Part shown: positions 6,429 to 9,707 of the stretch, piece by piece
How the letters are laid out: the number at the start of each line of letters is the position of its first letter
Numbering within the stretch: position 1 is the first letter of the stretch
Assembly: GCA_018714575.1 (NCBI GenBank)
Contig: DVNF01000163.1
Location: 1 to 9,707, forward strand
Direction: 5' to 3'
DNA length: 9,707 bases
Source: Candidatus Stercoripulliclostridium merdigallinarum
GTDB lineage: Bacteria; Bacillota; Clostridia; Christensenellales; DTU072
Made by a program: the position numbers and the translations under genes
The notes under the pieces: generated by a model
What the model was told of the DNA's origin: nothing
What the model saw: the letters and a program-made list of their open reading frames with translations, nothing else
The model's database searches: none

Positions 6429-7010
6429 ATGAGTTACAAGGACGATTTTATCGCAATTTACGAACAGAACATTCGCCGGGAAGGCTCCGCGGCGTTATTG
6501 GATTATCTGAAAAAATCCGATTTTTTCACTGCGCCGGCGTCGTCGAGGTTCCACCTTGCCGAGGAAAGCGGATTAGTCCGCCACAGTCTGAACGTCTATT
6601 TCCGCCTGAAAGAGTTAGTCGAAAACGAGGCTAAACCGTGGGCGGAAAAGATAGGCGACGAAAGCGTTGCGATATGCGGATTGTTGCACGACGTATGCAA
6701 GATCTCGATGTATAAAATCGATTACCGCAACCAAAAGCAAGCCGACGGATCGTGGGCGCAGGTACCGTATTACACGATAGACGATGCGTTGCCTTACGGG
6801 CACGGCGAAAAATCCGTATACATAATAAACGGGTTTATGCGACTGACCCGGGAAGAAGCCATTGCCATAAATTGGCACATGGGCAGCTTTGACGAAAGGA
6901 ACTCTCACGGCGGCAAGGTCATGGCTGCGGCTTACGAAAAGTATCCGTTGGCGGTATTGACGCACGCGGCGGATCTGATGGCAAGTTATCTGGACGAAGT
7001 CAACCGTTGA
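6429..7010 (+). CDS. HD-domain phosphohydrolase-like protein
   Basis: This 193-residue soluble protein has the residue order of an HD-superfamily metal-dependent phosphohydrolase: His52 in RHSLNVY, His87-Asp88 in LLHDVCK, further histidines at 125 (YGHGEKS) and 150 (NWHMG), and Asp182 in THAADLMASYLDE. The extra histidines between the HD pair and the last Asp suggest the HD-GYP-like or YqeK/RelA-like layout able to hold two metals, but the family's substrates range from nucleotides to cyclic dinucleotides and none can be picked here. The N-terminal 45 residues are helical and precede the catalytic core; no membrane span or sensor domain is present. Translation starts three bases after the upstream stop, with AAGGAG (6411-6416) inside the end of that gene 12 bases away, which implies coupling with the propeller-like gene. 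A pyrophosphatase gene lies 116 bases downstream. Confidence 0.85.
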   Translation: MSYKDDFIAIYEQNIRREGSAALLDYLKKSDFFTAPASSRFHLAEESGLVRHSLNVYFRLKELVENEAKPWAEKIGDESVAICGLLHDVCKISMYKIDYRNQKQADGSWAQVPYYTIDDALPYGHGEKSVYIINGFMRLTREEAIAINWHMGSFDERNSHGGKVMAAAYEKYPLAVLTHAADLMASYLDEVNR

Positions 7011-7112
7011 CGACCGTATACAGATAGCGGTGTAGAACAGAATAATTGGAAATAGGGTATCCGAACAGCCGTAAACGGCAGCTTGAAACCGAAAAATACA
7101 GGCAACGGCCTG

Positions 7113-7119
7113 AAAGGAG
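7113..7119 (+). promoter_or_regulatory. Ribosome binding site that decides the pyrophosphatase start
   Basis: AAAGGAG lies seven bases before the ATG at 7127. The frame is open further upstream to an ATG at 7046, but that start would add 27 residues of unlikely sequence (rich in Arg, Gln and Tyr) absent from the family and would place this strong site inside the coding region. A small hairpin (CAGGC/GCCTG, 7099-7112) ends directly before the site. Confidence 0.85.
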
Positions 7120-7126
7120 ACGGTAT

Positions 7127-7660
7127 ATGAACAACATTTGGCACGACGTCAATCCCGAACGTATCAAACCCGAAGATTTTTTGGCAGTCATCGAAATTTC
7201 AAAGGGCAGTAAGAACAAATACGAATTGGACAAGGAAACGGGACTGTTGATATTGGACAGGGTATTGTATACTTCGACGCATTATCCCGCCAACTACGGT
7301 TTTATTCCTTTGACATACGCGGACGATCTGGACCCGTTGGACGTGTTGGTTTTGTCCAGCGAAGTCATCAGACCGCTTGCCATGTGCCGTTGCTATCCTA
7401 TCGGCATGATAACGATGATCGACGACGGATACATGGACACAAAGATCATAGCCATTCCGTTCAAAGATCCCAGCTGGAACGTCTATCACGACATAGCCGA
7501 GTTGCCGCCGCATATTATGGACGAAATCAGCCACTTTTTCATGGTTTACAAGAATCTGGAAGGCAAGGAGACTGCCGTAGTAAAGGTCGAAAACGCCGAA
7601 GTCGCAAGGCAAGCCATTATCGACGCCATAGCGGCTTACAAAACAAAATTCGGTAAATAA
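7127..7660 (+). CDS. ppa: Inorganic pyrophosphatase, family I
   Basis: This cytosolic enzyme hydrolyses pyrophosphate to two phosphates and so pulls biosynthetic reactions (nucleic acid, aminoacyl-tRNA, nucleotide-sugar synthesis) forward. The 177-residue length from the ATG at 7127 matches bacterial family I enzymes. The active-site set lines up with the E. coli enzyme: Glu23, Lys31 and Glu33 (KYELD), Arg45, Tyr57 (NYGFIP), Asp67/Asp69/Asp72 in DLDPLDVLV (the family signature), Asp99 and Asp104/Lys106 in DDGYMDTK, and Tyr141-Lys142. All metal- and phosphate-binding residues are therefore present. The usual DGDPLD is DLDPLD here, a small departure that leaves the metal-binding aspartates in place. 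The gene may be read from the upstream promoter or from one in the 116-base gap, where I find no convincing -35/-10 pair. No clear terminator follows. Confidence 0.96.
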   Translation: MNNIWHDVNPERIKPEDFLAVIEISKGSKNKYELDKETGLLILDRVLYTSTHYPANYGFIPLTYADDLDPLDVLVLSSEVIRPLAMCRCYPIGMITMIDDGYMDTKIIAIPFKDPSWNVYHDIAELPPHIMDEISHFFMVYKNLEGKETAVVKVENAEVARQAIIDAIAAYKTKFGK

Positions 7661-7675
7661 TGCGGCGAATTCACG

Positions 7676-7712
7676 CTTAATTCATACAAAGTTCATAATT
7701 AAGGAGTATATT
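7676..7712 (+). promoter_or_regulatory. Putative OmpR/PhoB-type response-regulator box and -10 upstream of htrA
   Basis: TTCATA occurs at 7681-7686 and again at 7692-7697, an 11-bp spacing typical of tandem binding by OmpR/PhoB-family regulators; the pair resembles the TGTCATA-type halves of PhoB boxes. A 7-bp inverted repeat (CTTAATT 7676-7682, AATTAAG 7697-7703) surrounds it. TATATT (7707-7712) is a good -10 with no -35 match at the proper distance, because the repeats occupy that place, as in activator-dependent promoters. The gene two downstream encodes just such a regulator. Binding is inferred. Confidence 0.5.
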
Positions 7713-7773
7713 TACAGCTGTAGGAAAAAATAAGTAATTATGCGCCGCCGAAAGGGGCTCCGAAAGAGGTACG

Positions 7774-8958
7774 ATGTATAACGGTAACGGCAGAAGGAGT
7801 TATGAAGTCAGGTCCAGGATACCAAGGGTACAGCCCGTCAGGCAAAAGCCGTCGGGTCTTGCCATAGTATTGGCTGTGCTGATCGGAGCGGCTTTGTTGG
7901 TAGGCGCGGGATACTTAGGAGCGTTTTTGGCTACGGCGGGCGATTCTAAATCGGATATGACGGCCGTATTGTACGACGATCCGACCGTCACCGGCGAAAT
8001 TCTGACGGATATATCGTATACGGGCGAAGAATTGGGCGCGGTAAAGGCGGCGGAGCTTGCCAAACACAGCGTTGTCGAAATCGACGCGGCAGAGGCGGGC
8101 AGAGGCTCCGGCGTAGTCATAGCCGTATCCGAAGTTAACGCCGACGGCACGGGCGAAGACGCCGCTTACATAATAACCAACTGCCACGTCGTAAAGGGCG
8201 CGGGCGAAATAAAAGTCACTCTTCCCGGCGGCACCAAATGCGACGCTTTGTGGGCAAAGGGCGACGAAGCCGGAGATATTGCCGTGATCAAAATAGCCGT
8301 AGACTGTTCGGCGATAGGCTTGAAGGCGGCGGTATCCGGGACGGGCGTGCAGCCTCAGGCGGGACAGCAGGTCATAGCCGTAGGCAATCCCTTGGGCGAT
8401 CTGGGCGGATCGGTGGCGGTAGGCTATATCGCGGCAAGCAACCGCACGGTAATGGTGGGGGACAGAAAGATGGATCTGATCCAGCTGGATATGTCCCTGA
8501 ACGCAGGTAATTCGGGCGGCGGTTTGTTCGATCTGCGCGGAGCGTTGATAGGAATAGTCAACGCAAAGAGCCTGGCACCCGACGCCGAAGGCATAGGCTT
8601 TGCGATCCCGTTGTCGGACGCCGTGACTGCGGCGGTGGGCATTATGGAACAGGGATATGCTCCCGGCAGAGTCGATACCGATATGCTGCGTTTTAAGGAA
8701 GTCAGCTCCGGCGGAGCGATGGCCAGCGGATTGTACGTATCCGACAACTCCGGCGCCGAAGTCATTCCGGAAGGCGCGTATATAGTCGAAGTGGACGGCG
8801 AAACTATTTCCACAAGGGCGCAATGGGTGGCGCTGTTAAACGAAAAAGCAGTTAACGAAACTATCAGGATCACTTACGAAAAAGACGGCACGGTATCCAC
8901 CGAAACCGTCACTTTACCCGAAAAAAAGAGCTGCGATTGGGAATACCGCCGCGGCTAG
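7774..8958 (+). CDS. htrA: HtrA/DegP-like membrane-anchored serine protease with C-terminal PDZ-like domain
   Basis: This 394-residue protein is predicted to act at the outer face of the cytoplasmic membrane in protein quality control. A basic N-terminus (7-26) precedes one hydrophobic span (about 28-53), giving an N-in, C-out anchor. The trypsin-like domain follows: RGSGVVI (110-116), catalytic His138 in IITNCHVV, Asp168 in GDIAVIKI, and Ser247 in NAGNSGGGLFD, then GIGFAIPL (273-280). Residues about 305-384 resemble a single PDZ domain (GLYVS, EGAYIVEVDGETI). The catalytic triad is complete, so it should be active. A Cys (137) sits beside the catalytic His, where many relatives have other residues; what it does is unclear. 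AAAGAGGT (7763-7770) lies very close to the ATG. The response regulator begins 18 bases after the stop, which fits an envelope-stress operon comparable in logic to CssRS/htrA or WalRK/htrA of Bacillus. Confidence 0.92.
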   Translation: MYNGNGRRSYEVRSRIPRVQPVRQKPSGLAIVLAVLIGAALLVGAGYLGAFLATAGDSKSDMTAVLYDDPTVTGEILTDISYTGEELGAVKAAELAKHSVVEIDAAEAGRGSGVVIAVSEVNADGTGEDAAYIITNCHVVKGAGEIKVTLPGGTKCDALWAKGDEAGDIAVIKIAVDCSAIGLKAAVSGTGVQPQAGQQVIAVGNPLGDLGGSVAVGYIAASNRTVMVGDRKMDLIQLDMSLNAGNSGGGLFDLRGALIGIVNAKSLAPDAEGIGFAIPLSDAVTAAVGIMEQGYAPGRVDTDMLRFKEVSSGGAMASGLYVSDNSGAEVIPEGAYIVEVDGETISTRAQWVALLNEKAVNETIRITYEKDGTVSTETVTLPEKKSCDWEYRRG

Positions 8959-8976
8959 ACCCACGACGGAGGAGAT

Positions 8977-9642
8977 ATGTATAAAGTTTTAATTGTCGAC
9001 GACGAACCCTCGATACGCGAACTTGTAGCAAAATACTGCGCGCTGGAAGGCTATTCTTACGGCGAAGCCGCCGACGGATTGGAAGCCATCGAAAAGGTGC
9101 GCGGCGGAAATTACGACATTGTGATAATGGACGTGATGATGCCCGAATTGGACGGCTTTTCCGCGGTACGCGAGATCAGAAAATTTTCAAAAATTCCCGT
9201 TATCATGCTGTCCGCCAGGACGGAAACTTACGACAAGATCCACGGATTCGAAATCGGCGCGGACGACTATCTGCCAAAGCCCTTTTCTCCGAAGGAATTG
9301 ATGCTGCGGATCAACGCGATCATGAGCCGTTCCGGGGCTACGGACGCCAAAGACGTGTACGAACACGGCAAATTAAAAGTCGATTTTACCGCCAGGATCG
9401 TCTATGTGGACGGCGTTCCCGTCGATCTTTCCCCGAAAGAGTACGAATTATTGTTTTTCATGGTAAAAAATCGCGGCATAGCTTTGTCCCGCGAAAAATT
9501 GTTAAACGAAGTTTGGGGTTACGATTTTTACGGCGACGACAGAACCTTGGATACGCATATCAAATTGCTGCGAAAGAGCCTGGGGGAATGCGCCGAATAT
9601 ATAGTAACGCTAAGAGGAATGGGATATCGTTTCGATGGCTGA
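8977..9642 (+). CDS. OmpR/PhoB-family DNA-binding response regulator
   Basis: This 221-residue transcription factor has an N-terminal receiver domain (1-118) with the acidic pocket Asp8/Asp9, phosphoacceptor Asp52 (IVIMDVMMPELDG), Ser79 as the switch hydroxyl and Lys101 in the LPKPFSP loop. After a short linker comes a winged-helix effector domain (about 130-220) with LSPKEYELL (151-159), the recognition-helix region DDRTLDTHIKLLRKSLG (187-203) and the wing VTLRGMGYRFDG (210-221). The length and spacing are standard and all key residues are present. GGAGGAG (8968-8974) precedes the ATG. It overlaps the next gene, a probable sensor kinase, by eight bases. Regulators of this family bind 11-bp-spaced direct repeats, and one lies upstream of the htrA gene in the same apparent operon (7681-7697), suggesting autoregulation. 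The signal sensed is unknown; PhoP, CssR, WalR or ResD orthology cannot be decided from this sequence. Confidence 0.95.
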   Translation: MYKVLIVDDEPSIRELVAKYCALEGYSYGEAADGLEAIEKVRGGNYDIVIMDVMMPELDGFSAVREIRKFSKIPVIMLSARTETYDKIHGFEIGADDYLPKPFSPKELMLRINAIMSRSGATDAKDVYEHGKLKVDFTARIVYVDGVPVDLSPKEYELLFFMVKNRGIALSREKLLNEVWGYDFYGDDRTLDTHIKLLRKSLGECAEYIVTLRGMGYRFDG

Positions 9643-9707
9643 TAACAAAAGGCGGAGCTTGAAGTGGGGGGAGCTGCCGCTGAAACACAAGCTGGTCGCT
9701 TTGTTTA
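9635..9707 (+). CDS. N-terminal fragment of a probable sensor histidine kinase, cut by the window edge
   Basis: An ATG at 9635 lies eight bases inside the response regulator gene in another frame and opens a reading frame that runs off the window after 24 codons. The peptide begins with a basic stretch (MADNKRRSLKWGELPLKHKL) followed by the start of a hydrophobic run (VALF), as in the cytoplasmic lead and first membrane span of many sensor kinases. Identification rests mainly on position, since OmpR-family regulators are usually followed by their kinase with a short overlap. No domain diagnostic of a kinase is visible here. Confidence 0.6.
   Translation, partial: MADNKRRSLKWGELPLKHKLVALF

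Noticed and set aside
7046..7126. Longer pyrophosphatase start at ATG 7046 (27 extra residues)
   Set aside because: The extension is unlike the family, has no ribosome site before it, and would bury the strong AAAGGAG at 7113. The 177-residue form matches the usual length.
7011..7126. Promoter for ppa using TTGACG at 7007 and TAGAAC at 7033
   Set aside because: The spacer would be 20 bases and the -10 is poor; other hexamer pairs in this gap are no better.
7802..7867. Short + frame starting at ATG 7802 after AAGGAG
   Set aside because: It overlaps the htrA start in another frame, the ribosome-like sequence is only two bases from the ATG, and the 21-residue product has no features.
7915..8823. 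302-residue open frame on the minus strand across htrA
   Set aside because: It is antisense to a protease with a complete catalytic triad and its composition (Arg, Ala, Tyr, His rich) shows no domain; it is a shadow of GC-biased codons.

Overview
The window reads as a chromosomal stretch from a bacterium of the Bacillota (low-GC Gram-positive), most likely an uncultured Clostridia-type gut lineage. The grounds are: every gene lies on the + strand, Shine-Dalgarno sequences are strong (AAGGAGG type), one sigma-A promoter is near consensus, and the gene families are typical of Clostridia (BMP/Nup-type nucleoside ABC transporter, transketolase split into two subunits, HtrA next to an OmpR-family two-component system). 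This placement is inference; there is no rRNA or marker gene to fix it. No tRNA, rRNA, CRISPR array, IS element or prophage gene is visible, and no gene-free gap exceeds 300 bases.

Layout. (1) 1-3611: end of an operon for a nucleoside-type ABC importer: a tandem-NBD ATPase cut by the window's left edge, then two permeases, packed as TAG|ATG and with a 1-base stop/start overlap. A hairpin plus T-run (3620-3653) ends it. (2) 3665-5535: a perfect palindrome abutting a near-consensus promoter (TTGACA-17-TACAAT) drives the N- and C-terminal transketolase subunits, which overlap by 11 bases. Nucleoside uptake followed by the non-oxidative pentose phosphate pathway is a plausible metabolic pairing (nucleoside to ribose phosphate to sugar phosphates). 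(3) 5536-5735: two hairpins, one terminator-like, then a promoter whose -10 lies so close to the next ATG that the message may be leaderless. (4) 5736-7010: an unrecognised repeat-containing beta-rich protein (propeller-like) followed 3 bases later by an HD-domain phosphohydrolase. (5) 7127-7660: family I inorganic pyrophosphatase with an obvious ribosome binding site. (6) 7661-9707: an 11-bp-spaced direct repeat resembling a PhoB/OmpR-type box in front of a membrane-anchored HtrA-like protease, an OmpR/PhoB-family response regulator, and the first 24 codons of what is probably its sensor kinase. This last block looks like an envelope-stress module that may regulate itself.

Most of the window is ordinary core metabolism. 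The least explained parts are the propeller-like/HD gene pair with its apparent lack of a leader, the putative response-regulator box upstream of htrA, and the palindrome upstream of the transketolase promoter.
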